Of a stretch of 64,000 bases of DNA, positions 1-9,256 are shown piece by piece. The DNA comes from Marinobacter nauticus (GTDB lineage Bacteria > Pseudomonadota > Gammaproteobacteria > Enterobacterales > Shewanellaceae), in NCBI RefSeq assembly GCF_019801015.1, contig NZ_JAHVJZ010000001.1, positions 744,001 to 808,000 of the forward strand, in the 5' to 3' direction. The position numbers were made by a program, and so were the translations under genes. The first letter of the stretch is position 1. Every line of letters starts with the position of its first letter. The notes under the pieces are model-generated. The model saw nothing but the letters and a program-made list of their open reading frames with translations, searched no databases and was not told the DNA's origin.

Positions 1-162
1 CCCACCAAAACCCGCGCGCAACAGGCGCAACGCAAAAGCAACGTTCGGTCAAAATCCATACCGAATGGGTTCCACTAGCGGCGTGCGTTTTTTCGCCGAA
101 TTCGGTGTAATTTAATTACCTTTCCGTACTAAATAAACGCGCGAGCACGCCAACTTCAGGCC

Positions 163-792
163 TTACGCAACCCGCTGTTGCCAGTGTTGGTACAGCCCAT
201 CAATGTCTCCGCTACAGAGCCATGACATGGCGGCTTTGATCTGCGCCTCGGACCAATCCCACCAGGCCATTTCCAGGAGCTTTTCAATCTGGACGTCGCT
301 GAAGCGGTGGCGAATCAAGCGGGCAGGATTCCCGGCCACAATGGCAAAGGGGGGCACATCTTTGGTGACCACAGCCCGGGCCGCAATCACCGCACCATGA
401 CCGACCCGGACACCGGGCAAGATCATCGCTTCGCTGCCCACCCAGACATCATTGCCCAGTACCGTATCCCCGGCGGGCTGCCAGGCATCCTGTGCACCGT
501 CAAACTCCGGGTAAGCCTGGTAGAAAAAGGGAAAGGTACTGACCCAATCGGCCCGGTGGCCCTGATTACCGGCCATCACAAACACCGCGCCGGTGCCAAT
601 GGAGCAGTAGCGGCCGATGATCAGCTTATCCACATCGGTGCGATCCGGCAGCAGATAACGCACACACTGTTCAAAGGGATGGCCGTGGTAATAGCCTGAG
701 TAGTAGCTGTACGCGCCGACCTGAATGTTGGGGTTGGTTATCTGTTCAGCGAGGGGTTGGCCCACAAAGGGGCTGTCAAAGTAGTTGCTCAT
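163..792 (-). CDS. CatB-type (xenobiotic) O-acetyltransferase, left-handed beta-helix
   Basis: A 209-residue protein of the type B chloramphenicol/xenobiotic acetyltransferase family, which moves an acetyl group from acetyl-CoA to a hydroxyl acceptor in the cytoplasm. Hexapeptide-repeat residues run through the second half ([18 protein letters not shown], then [13 protein letters not shown] and [11 protein letters not shown]), and the family's NQGHR segment carrying the catalytic His is present. The open frame extends 53 codons upstream, but the start at 792 is preferred because AAGGAG lies just before it and the protein then begins with the usual family N-terminus. The acceptor substrate cannot be told from sequence; chloramphenicol resistance is not implied, since many chromosomal members act on other molecules. 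Confidence 0.9.
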   Translation of the reverse strand: MSNYFDSPFVGQPLAEQITNPNIQVGAYSYYSGYYHGHPFEQCVRYLLPDRTDVDKLIIGRYCSIGTGAVFVMAGNQGHRADWVSTFPFFYQAYPEFDGAQDAWQPAGDTVLGNDVWVGSEAMILPGVRVGHGAVIAARAVVTKDVPPFAIVAGNPARLIRHRFSDVQIEKLLEMAWWDWSEAQIKAAMSWLCSGDIDGLYQHWQQRVA

Positions 793-862
793 GACACTCC
801 TTAAAATCCAACCGTTATGATAAGCCCGGCACGGGTTCTGTTGAGTGACACCAGCAACAAAT

Positions 863-1495
863 CTAGGTGGTGAAGGCCGGCGCGGCAATCCAGCGCGGAT
901 GCCCCATCGGCAGGATATCGTTGCCCTGCATAAGAATGGCACTGTCGTCATCGCACAGCACCGCGGGATAGCTAAGCCGGCGGGCCAATTCCAATGCCTC
1001 CGACTCTGACGTTACCGACGCGTGAGGAACGAACTGAAACGGCACCACATCAGCGGCACCCGTGTCGGCCAATCCAACCTCATTGCGATCGCCACACAAA
1101 TGCGCTGACTCAATGGACGGCGTTAACACCATCGCCCCGGCGCTGACCCCCACCAGCGCCCTGCCACGCTCAGCAAATGCGCGCAGTTCGGGCAACAGCT
1201 CACGGCGCTGCAGGCCATCCAGGTAGCGGAAGGTGTTACCGCCGCACAGGTGGATCAGGTCGCAATCCATCATCTGCCTGGCCACATCCGGGTCATATCC
1301 CGCTTCCAGTTCCAGGTAGTGCACCGCTTTGGCCCCCATCTGGCGATAGATCTCCCGGACCGGTTCAAAGTAGCGCCACTGAGGATCGGGTTCTGAGGCG
1401 ATATAGCCAATACTGGGTCGCGAAACACCGCGCAGGACCTGCCTTACGGCGGCACGTCCGGTGGGATTATGCAGTTCACTGAGCAGTGCAATCAC
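863..1495 (-). CDS. Peptidase family S51 protein (dipeptidase E-like)
   Basis: A 210-residue cytoplasmic serine peptidase-like protein. The GVSAGAM segment near residue 118 carries the nucleophilic Ser of family S51 (dipeptidase E/cyanophycinase), and [10 protein letters not shown] near residue 80 is the conserved glycine-rich turn before it. Dipeptidase E removes N-terminal Asp from dipeptides; whether this paralogue keeps that preference is unknown. The start is GTG with AGGAG eight bases upstream. It lies 27 bases after the DUF2569 gene on the same strand and may be co-transcribed with it, although the two have no obvious shared function. Confidence 0.85.
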   Translation of the reverse strand: MIALLSELHNPTGRAAVRQVLRGVSRPSIGYIASEPDPQWRYFEPVREIYRQMGAKAVHYLELEAGYDPDVARQMMDCDLIHLCGGNTFRYLDGLQRRELLPELRAFAERGRALVGVSAGAMVLTPSIESAHLCGDRNEVGLADTGAADVVPFQFVPHASVTSESEALELARRLSYPAVLCDDDSAILMQGNDILPMGHPRWIAAPAFTT

Positions 1496-1522
1496 CGGGT
1501 TATCTCCTGCGGCGGGTCGGAC

Positions 1523-2050
1523 TCACGCCCCACCCGTTGCTTTGCCCCGGACAAAGGTGTTCTTCACCCGGCGGGATCGCATCATATAGGGGATCCAGAT
1601 GGCGCTGCTGATCAACAATCGCAGCACCATCTGAGTGGTGTCCGGATCAAACACCGGCTCGTCCGGCAGCACCAGCGTGGTTAACCAGAGATCCAGCGGG
1701 ACGAAGATCAGCGCGGCGGCCATCATCAGAATATAGAGGCGGGGAAACCAGTGGTGCTTGGCCAGGAACAGCCCAATCAGAAGCAGCGACCCCAGCATCA
1801 ACAGGGTGTTAAACGCGAACTCGCCGACGATAAGCGGCCCCCACAGGGGGTGGTAAACCGATGACGACGGGTCCGACAGGATCTCATAGGTGCCATCGAT
1901 AAAGATTTCGGGGTAGACCTGCAGCTCCATAAACAACCGGATGGGGGCAATGATCAGCCCAATCGCCACCAGTATCAGCCAGCCACCGAAGCCTTCCGGG
2001 CCCTTATCTTCCTGCACTGCACCGCTTTGCTGTGTCGTCGCTTCCATCAT
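1523..2050 (-). CDS. DUF2569 family membrane protein
   Basis: A 175-residue inner-membrane protein with four predicted membrane segments and the GFGGWLILVAIGLI opening typical of DUF2569. The short N-terminus before this is polar and probably cytoplasmic. AAGGA lies five bases before the first of two adjacent ATG codons, so the start could be 2050 or 2047. The function of the family is unknown. The gene is upstream of the S51 peptidase gene on the same strand. Confidence 0.75.
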   Translation of the reverse strand: MMEATTQQSGAVQEDKGPEGFGGWLILVAIGLIIAPIRLFMELQVYPEIFIDGTYEILSDPSSSVYHPLWGPLIVGEFAFNTLLMLGSLLLIGLFLAKHHWFPRLYILMMAAALIFVPLDLWLTTLVLPDEPVFDPDTTQMVLRLLISSAIWIPYMMRSRRVKNTFVRGKATGGA

Positions 2051-2137
2051 CGCATCCTTGAGTTATCCCGCCACATCCTGTGGCGTTTCAGTTGGTTAAC
2101 CTACCAACAGCAGCGACCAAATAACAGCCGGTAACGC

Positions 2138-3283
2138 TCAGTCCAGGCGTTTCTTAAAGCGCAGTGACGCGGCCATCAGCCCAACCAGCGTGAATCCCGC
2201 CAACCACAGGGCATCCGGTTGCAGGTCCGCCATCGTGGCATCCCGCAACACCACGCCACGGATGGCGCGCATAAAGTGGGTCGCCGGCAGCACTTCGGCA
2301 ATCTGCTGTGCCAGCCTGGGCATGCCCTCGTAGGGAAACATAAAGCCGGAGAGCAAAATCGACGGCAATAACACAAACACCGTCATCTGCATCGCCTGCA
2401 GTTGATTGCTCGCCAGCGTCGAAATCACCAGACCCAGAGAAAGACTGGCGGCAATAAACAAACCGGTGATGCCCGCCAGTGTGGCCAGCGAGCCGCCAAT
2501 GGGAACGTGGAATACCCAGTGCCCCAACCCCAGAATGATCGCCACCTGGATAAAGCCGATAAAGACGTAGGGCACGATTTTGCCCAGCATCAGCTCCGTC
2601 GAGCGCACCGGCGTGTTGATCAGCATCTCCATGTTGCCCCGCTCCCGTTCACGCACGATGGCCGCCGAGGTGAACATGATCATGGTCATGGTCAGGATCA
2701 CCCCCACCAGACCCGGCACAATGTTCACCGCGGTGCGCTGCTCCGGGTTGAAGAACAGGGTCACTTCAAAGGTGGGTACGGTGCGGTTCACCGGCTGACG
2801 CAGCAGCTCTCGCAGTGGCATCGCCCGCAACCCCTTAATGGCGGCGGCGATCATGGTATCGGAGCCGTCCACCAGCCAGTGCGCTACCGGACGGCTGGTC
2901 TCTTCGTCGGTGGCGGGCGGCGTGCCCAGCCCAACGCTCTGGTTTCGGACCAATCGCTGGCTGAGATCCTCCGGGATCACCAACGCCGCGCGGACCTGTG
3001 ACGATTTGATCGCCTGCTCCGCTTCCGCCACAGTGGCGTACTGCTCGGTAAAGCGCACCACCTGAGTGGCGGTGATGGTCTGCACCAGGATGCGGGACAG
3101 TGCGGTGTTGCTCTGGTCCACCACCGCGACCGGGATATGACGAATGTTGGTGTTGATGGCAAAGCCAAACAGCATCAGCTGGATCAGGGGAATCATCACC
3201 ACCATGCCAAAGGTCATGCGATCCCGGCTCAGCTGAGTCAGCTCCTTACCGATGATCGCCAGAATGCGACTAAGACTCTGCAT
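2138..3283 (-). CDS. ABC-2 type exporter permease (YbhS/YbhR-like)
   Basis: A 381-residue ABC-2 membrane permease: one N-terminal membrane segment, a large extracytoplasmic domain (about residues 45-180), and five membrane segments toward the C-terminus, the layout of YbhR/YbhS and DrrB-like exporters. The family segment SAAIVRERERGNMEMLINTPV is present. The longer frame is rejected because GGAGG lies just before the ATG at 3283. The start overlaps the end of the ATPase gene by 14 bases, so the two are translationally coupled. With the upstream ATPase and HlyD-type genes it forms an exporter, probably for drugs or other small amphipathic molecules. Only one permease is present where the E. 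coli ybh operon has two. Confidence 0.88.
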   Translation of the reverse strand: MQSLSRILAIIGKELTQLSRDRMTFGMVVMIPLIQLMLFGFAINTNIRHIPVAVVDQSNTALSRILVQTITATQVVRFTEQYATVAEAEQAIKSSQVRAALVIPEDLSQRLVRNQSVGLGTPPATDEETSRPVAHWLVDGSDTMIAAAIKGLRAMPLRELLRQPVNRTVPTFEVTLFFNPEQRTAVNIVPGLVGVILTMTMIMFTSAAIVRERERGNMEMLINTPVRSTELMLGKIVPYVFIGFIQVAIILGLGHWVFHVPIGGSLATLAGITGLFIAASLSLGLVISTLASNQLQAMQMTVFVLLPSILLSGFMFPYEGMPRLAQQIAEVLPATHFMRAIRGVVLRDATMADLQPDALWLAGFTLVGLMAASLRFKKRLD

Positions 3284-4211
3284 GCTGCTGCCCTCCCCGG
3301 CCTCCGGTGCAGGTGACAAACACGTCCTCCAGGCTGGGCCGAACCGGCTCAATCGCCTGCGCCGCTGCCATCTCCGGCAGAGCCTGAAGCCACGGCGCCG
3401 GTTCGCTGATGCTGTCCGACACCAGCACCCGAAGCCGCGCCCCAAGTTGCGCGGCCGACACCACCTGCGGCAGTGCCACCAGCCGTTGCTTCAACGCGCG
3501 GAGATCCGGGGCGGCCACTTCCACCACCCGCGCGCCCATATTGGCCATCAGTGCCTCCGGGCTGCCGTCCGCCCGCTTTTGCCCGTGTTCCAGAATCGCC
3601 AGCCGGTGGCAGCGCTCCGCTTCATCCATGTAATGGGTGGACACCAGAATGCTGGTGCCCTGATCGCACAGATCAAACAGCTGCTCCCAGAAGTCGCGAC
3701 GGTTTTCCGGATCCACCGCCGAGGTGGGCTCATCCAGAAACAGCAGGCTTGGGCGGTGCATCACCGCAGCAGCCAGGGCCAGGCGCTGACGCTGACCGCC
3801 GCTCATGGCGCCAGCCCGTCTTCCCGACAGGCTGGTCAGGCCATAGGTGGCCATCAGTTGGTCGATGCGTTTACGGCTGTCGCGGTACGGCAGGCTGTAG
3901 ATGCGGGCAACAAAGCGGAGGTTCTCCAGTACGGTGAGGTCCTCATACAGCGAAAACTTCTGGGTCATGTATCCGATTTTGCGCTTGAGCGCTTCGGCAT
4001 CCCGGGGCAGATGATGGCCAAGTACCGACACCTCCCCCTCGGAGGGCGTCAGCAAACCGGTCAGCATCCGGATGGTGGTGGTCTTGCCACAGCCATTGGG
4101 CCCCAGAAAACCGTAGATGGTGCCGGGTGTGACCTGCAGGTCGACACGGTCCACTGCGGTAAAATCCCCAAAGCGCCGGGTCAGCCCTTTGGCCTCGATC
4201 GCCCATTCCAT
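3270..4211 (-). CDS. ABC transporter ATP-binding protein (YbhF-like half)
   Basis: A 313-residue ABC ATPase that powers the adjoining permease. Walker A is GPNGCGKTTT, the signature is MSGGQRQRLALA, Walker B is LLFLDEPTSAVDP, and the switch His follows in STHYMDEAERC. It has a single nucleotide-binding domain plus about 90 C-terminal residues, so it should work as a homodimer, unlike E. coli YbhF, which fuses two. The ATG at 4211 is chosen over an upstream in-frame start because GGGGAG precedes it with normal spacing; this leaves four bases after the HlyD-type gene. The order HlyD, ATPase, permease on the minus strand is that of an operon. Confidence 0.93.
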   Translation of the reverse strand: MEWAIEAKGLTRRFGDFTAVDRVDLQVTPGTIYGFLGPNGCGKTTTIRMLTGLLTPSEGEVSVLGHHLPRDAEALKRKIGYMTQKFSLYEDLTVLENLRFVARIYSLPYRDSRKRIDQLMATYGLTSLSGRRAGAMSGGQRQRLALAAAVMHRPSLLFLDEPTSAVDPENRRDFWEQLFDLCDQGTSILVSTHYMDEAERCHRLAILEHGQKRADGSPEALMANMGARVVEVAAPDLRALKQRLVALPQVVSAAQLGARLRVLVSDSISEPAPWLQALPEMAAAQAIEPVRPSLEDVFVTCTGGRGGQQHAES

Positions 4212-4215
4212 GCGC

Positions 4216-5178
4216 TTACTCCCCCGCAGGCATATCAACCTGTACCGGTACCCCGCTTGGCAAGCCGGATGCGGTGTCCGGCAACTGCACCTCGGCCAGG
4301 TACATCAGTCTGCTGCGCTCTTCCTGATTCAGCGCGTAGTACGGGGTAAAGGCGGGTTCCTGGCTGATCCAGCGCACTTCGCCTTTGATGGGATCCACCA
4401 GTCCATCCACGTTGACCGTCAACGTAGTGCCGGTAGTGATGTGCACACGGTAGGGTTCCGGTACGTAAACCCGGGCATAAGGCGCAGCCCCGGCCAGCAC
4501 GACCGCCACCGGACTGCCGACGGTTACCCGCTCGCCCAGATTCCAGGGCAGGTTATCCAGTACGCCATTGCGGGTGGCGGTGATGGTCAGGTCGGCAAGG
4601 TGTTTTTGCTCACTGGCCAGCGACGCCTCACTGGCGGCCAGCTCCGCTTCCGCCATGCGCAGGTCCTCTTCCCGGGTGCCGTTGGTCAGCTCGCGCAGCT
4701 GCTCCTGGGCGCTGACCAGATTGGCGTCTGCCGCATCCCGGTTTGCGAGGGCGCGATCCAGCTCCGCCTGGCTGATCATCTTGGCGGCCACCAGGTCCCG
4801 GTTGCGCTGGTAGGTTTGCTGGGCATCAATCAGGGTTGCGCGCGCCCCGGCCACTTTCGCCTGCGCGGCCGCCACCTCCTCCTCGCGTGCGCCGTTGCGC
4901 AGCTTTTCGAGATTGGCCTGAGCCCGCAGCACATTGGCTTCGGCCTTGGCCACCACCGAGCGCTGCTGGCGATCGTCCAGCCGCACCAGAACGTCACCGA
5001 TGGTCACCGGAGCCCCCTGCGCCACCGGCAATGCCACCACCACTTCATTGGCCGTGGCCGTGTGGGCGACCCTATCCCGCTCCAGCGTGCCCAGAGCCAG
5101 ATGCTGTGGCCCCTGCGTGCAGCCGACCAGCATCAGTGCGATCACCGCCAACAACCCGCGCGCCATAGTCCACCTCAA
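4216..5178 (-). CDS. HlyD/MFP-family periplasmic adaptor lipoprotein (YbhG-like)
   Basis: A 320-residue membrane-fusion adaptor linking an inner-membrane ABC exporter to an outer-membrane channel. A signal peptide ends in the lipobox LMLVGC (Cys near residue 19), so it is probably lipid-anchored. A biotinyl-lipoyl-like half (PVTIGDVLVRLDD), a long helical hairpin rich in Ala and Glu (about residues 75-210) with a repeated NGxREE motif, and a beta-barrel region follow, as in YbhG. It is the first gene of the exporter operon. An in-frame ATG at 5166 is an alternative start. The substrate is unknown. Confidence 0.88.
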   Translation of the reverse strand: MRWTMARGLLAVIALMLVGCTQGPQHLALGTLERDRVAHTATANEVVVALPVAQGAPVTIGDVLVRLDDRQQRSVVAKAEANVLRAQANLEKLRNGAREEEVAAAQAKVAGARATLIDAQQTYQRNRDLVAAKMISQAELDRALANRDAADANLVSAQEQLRELTNGTREEDLRMAEAELAASEASLASEQKHLADLTITATRNGVLDNLPWNLGERVTVGSPVAVVLAGAAPYARVYVPEPYRVHITTGTTLTVNVDGLVDPIKGEVRWISQEPAFTPYYALNQEERSRLMYLAEVQLPDTASGLPSGVPVQVDMPAGE

Positions 5179-5305
5179 TGTTGAAAACTGACAGCCTTAC
5201 TTTTGGTGAAATACACCGAAAACTCAAGGTGATGAGATCAAACAACCTGACTTCTCACCCCGCACGCTACACTGTCACAATCCCCCTGTTACGGGAGGTT
5301 TCTTT

Positions 5306-5695
5306 ATGAGTGCCCACGCCCGCTTACATATTTTGCAGCATGTCCTCCGGGTCGCCGGTGTGGTGATGTTGATTGGCTGGCTGCCGCTGTCCTGGCTGTG
5401 GCCATCCGGCTGGGGCTGGTACCTCGCCACCGATCACCTCTACTTTGAAGTGCTGCTCGGTCTCTATGCCACGCTCGGCGTGTTCCTTATCTGGGCCGGC
5501 AGCGATCCGATGGCGCACCGCAGTCTGATCTGGTTTACCGCCTGGTCCAGTCTGGTGCACGGCGCCATCATGACCTGGCAATCGTTTAAGGACCCGGAAC
5601 ATTTCGGCCATTTCTGGGGCGACATCCCGGCCCTGCTTCTGTTGGCGGTGCTGATATTCGTGCTCATGCCGAAAAAGGGATGGGACCTGACGTAG
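5306..5695 (+). CDS. Small four-helix membrane protein (DUF6632-like)
   Basis: A 129-residue inner-membrane protein with four hydrophobic segments and a short basic tail. GGGAGG lies close to the ATG. The general layout, with conserved Trp, Gly and His residues between helices, resembles the uncharacterised DUF6632 proteins, but this placement is from memory and not firm. It stands alone between a divergent exporter operon and the SET-domain gene. No function can be given. Confidence 0.65.
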   Translation: MSAHARLHILQHVLRVAGVVMLIGWLPLSWLWPSGWGWYLATDHLYFEVLLGLYATLGVFLIWAGSDPMAHRSLIWFTAWSSLVHGAIMTWQSFKDPEHFGHFWGDIPALLLLAVLIFVLMPKKGWDLT

Positions 5696-5766
5696 TTCGT
5701 TCGTTGCGCCCTGTATTCTGACTGTGATATATCGGTTACCTGTTGTTTTACAGGGAAGAATTTACC

Positions 5767-6225
5767 GTGCAGGACCTGACTCAAGATCTGGAGTTTGTGC
5801 GTGCCGCCACGCTCCAGACCATCGCTCATACCGAGATCCGCCCCAGCCAGCTCCACGGCTTTGGACTTCATGTCGTTGCCCCCATCGCCGCAGAAACCCT
5901 GTTGTGCGTACTGGACGGTCAGGTGATGCCCATCGACCACTACCAGACCATTGAGGCGCAAGTCGGGCCTGCCACCGGGCCGTACCGCAAGTACGTCTAT
6001 ATGGAGTGCAATTACCTCGACAATCAGACCCTGTTGGCCCGTAACTTCCGCACCAGCTACAGCTACATCAATCACTCCCGCACGCCCAATACCGAACTGC
6101 GCCGCCATCCGCTGCGTGTCGTGGCACTTCGGGCGATTGCTGAAGGCGAAGAACTCACCATCGACTACCGCAAAGAGCAGTTGTCGGACGATTACCTGAA
6201 CGACCCGGCCAAGCAGTTTCTCTGA
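5767..6225 (+). CDS. SET domain-containing protein
   Basis: A 152-residue SET-domain protein, the fold of protein lysine methyltransferases. The motifs are present in order: GFGL (31-34, the GxG loop), INHSRTPN (101-108, the NHSxxPN cofactor motif) and EELTIDY (128-134, with the catalytic Tyr). It lacks the cysteine-rich post-SET region of eukaryotic enzymes. The GTG at 5767 is chosen because AGGGA lies ten bases upstream; the TTG at 5743 has no ribosome-binding site. A 14-base gap to the next gene suggests an operon. The methylation target is unknown; ribosomal or other cytoplasmic proteins are possible. Confidence 0.83.
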   Translation: MQDLTQDLEFVRAATLQTIAHTEIRPSQLHGFGLHVVAPIAAETLLCVLDGQVMPIDHYQTIEAQVGPATGPYRKYVYMECNYLDNQTLLARNFRTSYSYINHSRTPNTELRRHPLRVVALRAIAEGEELTIDYRKEQLSDDYLNDPAKQFL

Positions 6226-6239
6226 GTGCGGTAAAACCC

Positions 6240-7598
6240 ATGATTAAAGTCCGAATGATGTGCGTTCAGCCCATTGAGGTGAGCGTCGATCAGTATGAGC
6301 ATCTGCTGGTGCGTAAATCCCACGCCCGCGCTCTGCACAGCCGTTACGACGGCAACCCGTTTCAGACCCAGTGGTTGCAACAGTTCCGTCAGCACCATCG
6401 CAAGTTTGTGAACTACAAATCGCTGTTTTCCGACGCTCAGGTCCGTATCGACCCTGCCCGGCTGAAAACCGACCTCAGCCTCCCGGACTTTCGGGTTGGC
6501 GGCGAACATGACCTTTCTGAGTACCTGATCCCCGAGGAGACGGTGTACGACCTGGTGTTCGACCCCCGCTTCTTCAACTTTGTGCTGGTGTACGAGCTGG
6601 CCTTTGGCCTGCCGGATCATAAGCTGGGGCAGATCCTCACGGCAGACCAGACCGACGTACGACAGGACGATTTCTACAACACCCTGCGCCGCCTGATGGT
6701 GAAAGAGCGGGATGACAGCATAATCTCTGACTGGGCCAGTGGCATTCGGGATCAGGTGTTGGAGCAGGTGGAAGAGATCTGCCGGGCGGAGCGACGCCGC
6801 AATGGCAAGAAAGTGGCCAGCATCGGTAACAACAGCGGCAACATCACGGTATTTGTTGATGCCCCGGTCAGCAATGAGCGGGTAAAAAACCTGTTTTTAA
6901 GCTGCAATGCCAACGCCGAACGCCTGTTGGGTAACCGCACTACTGTGGTGGAAAACGATAAAGTGCACTACGCCTTTTTCAGCCGCTTTCACACCATCGT
7001 CAGCGACGATCCCCGATACTACTACCGCTACGCGCCGATTCAGTACCACATTCAGTTTATCTGGTTCTATGTGCGCTACTACAGCGAGATCATGGAGGTG
7101 CTGAACCACCACGTGATGGCACTGAACAGCCGGGAGCGTATTGGCAGCAAACGCCATGTGATCGACGAGTACATCAATAAGATTGAACAGCTGAAGATGC
7201 ACAACGAGAACTTCAAGCTGGCCATCGAATCCGACAACAGCGCGGTGTACGCCAAGATTGAAGGCAAATGGAACATCGAAAGCAGTCTCGCCAATGCCCA
7301 GTCTTATGTGTCGTTTTTTAAGGACTACCTGGAGCGGGCCTACATCCGCAAAGCGGAGCGCGCCAGCCAGCGACAGAACCACATTCTGTTTGTGATCTCC
7401 TGCATTCAGATCCTGGGTCTGATCAGCATCTGGAGTGACTACCTGGGCCTGTCCAAGCTGCAAAGCGCCATACTGGGTGCCGACCTCAGCCACCAGAGCG
7501 CCACCAACTGGGTTCTGCATTTTAATACCTGGCTGCCCATCGCCCTGTTTGTCAGCCTGATTGCGTTGGTGGTGTTCGCGTACATCAAGCGGGATTAG
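6240..7598 (+). CDS. Membrane protein with CorA-like C-terminal architecture
   Basis: A 452-residue protein I do not recognise by family name. The first 380 residues are polar and mixed alpha/beta, then a long helical stretch rich in charged residues (about 300-385) leads into two C-terminal membrane segments (about 390-408 and 428-448) and a short basic tail. This order of soluble domain, long helix and two terminal helices is that of CorA-type and Rmd1-type proteins, but the GMN motif of CorA is absent. It follows the SET-domain gene by 14 bases. Its role is unknown; ion transport is only a structural guess. Confidence 0.6.
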   Translation: MIKVRMMCVQPIEVSVDQYEHLLVRKSHARALHSRYDGNPFQTQWLQQFRQHHRKFVNYKSLFSDAQVRIDPARLKTDLSLPDFRVGGEHDLSEYLIPEETVYDLVFDPRFFNFVLVYELAFGLPDHKLGQILTADQTDVRQDDFYNTLRRLMVKERDDSIISDWASGIRDQVLEQVEEICRAERRRNGKKVASIGNNSGNITVFVDAPVSNERVKNLFLSCNANAERLLGNRTTVVENDKVHYAFFSRFHTIVSDDPRYYYRYAPIQYHIQFIWFYVRYYSEIMEVLNHHVMALNSRERIGSKRHVIDEYINKIEQLKMHNENFKLAIESDNSAVYAKIEGKWNIESSLANAQSYVSFFKDYLERAYIRKAERASQRQNHILFVISCIQILGLISIWSDYLGLSKLQSAILGADLSHQSATNWVLHFNTWLPIALFVSLIALVVFAYIKRD

Positions 7599-7684
7599 AG
7601 TAACCAATCCGTCCCGGCGACGTGTTGCCGGGTCATCTCCGCTGCGGACTGCTTCCGCCTGCCCGCTTCGATTGATCCGGCCGG

Positions 7685-8089
7685 TTAGTCCTGAACAGGA
7701 TAGAGCCAAGTCAGATCGTCACATTGGTATTGCCGGGCGCTGGCATCAGTCTGAGGCAGGCTGTCGGCCAGCCCCATCAGGTAGGCCTTGGCAAAAATCA
7801 GTGCAAAGAAAGGCCTCTGACTGCCGTCGTCCATCGGTTTAAGGTAACCATTGAGGCGCAGGTTCAGTGCCAGGTTGTCGATGTCGCGCTCCTGGTTCAT
7901 CGCCAGCTTCGCGCAGATCGTCATCTGCCTGACCTGCGGGTCTTCTATCAATTGGTTGGCCATGGGCACAAATCCCATGGTGCCAGCGCCGCCACGGGCG
8001 ATGATCAGCTGCTGGTTGAGGGCGTAACCCGCTACGCCGCCCAACAGCAAACCGACAAGCAGAGTCATGATCAGGGTGATTTTGTTCAT
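7685..8089 (-). CDS. Membrane-anchored hypothetical protein
   Basis: A 134-residue protein with one N-terminal hydrophobic segment (about residues 4-26) that is either a membrane anchor or a signal peptide, followed by a soluble domain with two cysteines. I do not recognise the family. The ribosome-binding site is weak. It stands between the CorA-like gene and the AraC-type gene with no clear operon partner. Confidence 0.55.
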   Translation of the reverse strand: MNKITLIMTLLVGLLLGGVAGYALNQQLIIARGGAGTMGFVPMANQLIEDPQVRQMTICAKLAMNQERDIDNLALNLRLNGYLKPMDDGSQRPFFALIFAKAYLMGLADSLPQTDASARQYQCDDLTWLYPVQD

Positions 8090-8212
8090 TTTTCAGACCG
8101 GTGTATTGCCTCTGCCCATTGGAGCACGCTTTTACCGGCCGGTTTCGTGCCCATCTGAAAATTGTGAACTGGCGTTAAGTTTGGTGGGGTCCCAGTTTCG
8201 GGCGATGGGTAT

Positions 8213-8244
8213 GCTGAGCGTTCGTCTCGCGGCCACGGCTCAGC
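8213..8244. repeat. Inverted repeat GCTGAGC/GCTCAGC
   Basis: A seven-base perfect inverted repeat with an 18-base centre, located between the end of the AraC-type gene and the 7685-8089 gene. There is no U-tract on either side, so it is not a classic terminator. It may help end or stabilise the AraC-type transcript. Confidence 0.3.
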
Positions 8245-8309
8245 ACCCTGCCCTACGGGCTGACGGACGCCATACTGCCCACGGCATGTCGCGATATCGG
8301 GATTGGGGG

Positions 8310-9185
8310 CTAGCCAAAGCGACGTCGATAGGACGAAGGCGTGAGGCCATTGTTTCTTTTGAAGTACTTAACAAAGTTGGTGACGTCATCAAAGCCCAGC
8401 TCAAAGGCGATCGATTGAATGCTGCCGCCCTTCATCGACAACTTTCTGGTGATCTCCAGGTTGAGGCGAAAGTCGATGATCTGCTTGGCAGTCCGGCCAC
8501 AACTGGCCTTACAGAGCAGATTTAGACTCTTGTAGCTGATCAGCATCATCTTCGAATACGCCTTCGCTTCCCGGGTATGGGAAAAGTGTTGCTCAACCAG
8601 ATCCAGAAACTCCTTAAAGCGCTGTCGCTGCTCGTTGTTGGTGCCGGTGAGCTCCTCAGACCGCTTCTGAGTGAGTTTCAGTACCAGACCAGAAAACAAC
8701 AGTTGCAAAACGATGTTATCGCCTTTCGCCGTCTCTGACGCCTTTTTAATCTCGTTCAACAGGACTTTGCAGCTCTCATTCAGGCCAGGGTCCAACACCA
8801 TGACAGGGTCGTAAGCCAGGCTGAGGTGAACCGGTGCGAAATAGGATTTCCGTATGTTCGCCGAGCAGTTGGAAAAGAATTGAGGGGTGACCCTGACCAA
8901 CGTCCCCTGAGGCTGGGCGTTGGCGTCAAATGCGTGGATTTGTCCGGAGTTAACAAAGATAACGCTGCCATCCTGGTAGCCGTAGGGCACACCGTCCAGT
9001 CGATGCTGCCCCTCCCCTTTTTCGATGTAGATAAAGCAAAAATAGCTGATGCGATGCGGATTACAGAGGTCCTGGTGGGTGTGAGATCTCAGCCAGTCGA
9101 GGTCCAGCAATTCAATGCCGACATCATCGGCACAGAGGCCGGGGTAGTCGTCCGTTGGGATCTTGTCGAAACAGTCTATGGTCAT
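8310..9185 (-). CDS. AraC-family transcriptional regulator
   Basis: A 291-residue regulator with an N-terminal cupin-like AraC ligand-binding domain (about 20-160; the HQDLCNPHRISYFCFIYIEKG region is typical) and a C-terminal double helix-turn-helix domain. The last helix and signature are SIAFELGFDDVTNFVKYFKR followed by GLTPSSYRR, as in AraC/XylS members. The open frame runs 53 codons further upstream, but the ATG at 9185 gives the normal family N-terminus. The upstream neighbour on the same strand is an eight-haem cytochrome gene, 71 bases away. The effector and targets are not known. Confidence 0.88.
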   Translation of the reverse strand: MTIDCFDKIPTDDYPGLCADDVGIELLDLDWLRSHTHQDLCNPHRISYFCFIYIEKGEGQHRLDGVPYGYQDGSVIFVNSGQIHAFDANAQPQGTLVRVTPQFFSNCSANIRKSYFAPVHLSLAYDPVMVLDPGLNESCKVLLNEIKKASETAKGDNIVLQLLFSGLVLKLTQKRSEELTGTNNEQRQRFKEFLDLVEQHFSHTREAKAYSKMMLISYKSLNLLCKASCGRTAKQIIDFRLNLEITRKLSMKGGSIQSIAFELGFDDVTNFVKYFKRNNGLTPSSYRRRFG

Positions 9186-9256
9186 GCGGCTGAGTGGCGG
9201 TGTGATGAAAAATGGATAAACGGGCGCCTTATCAACAGGCGCCCCGGTATAAACCG

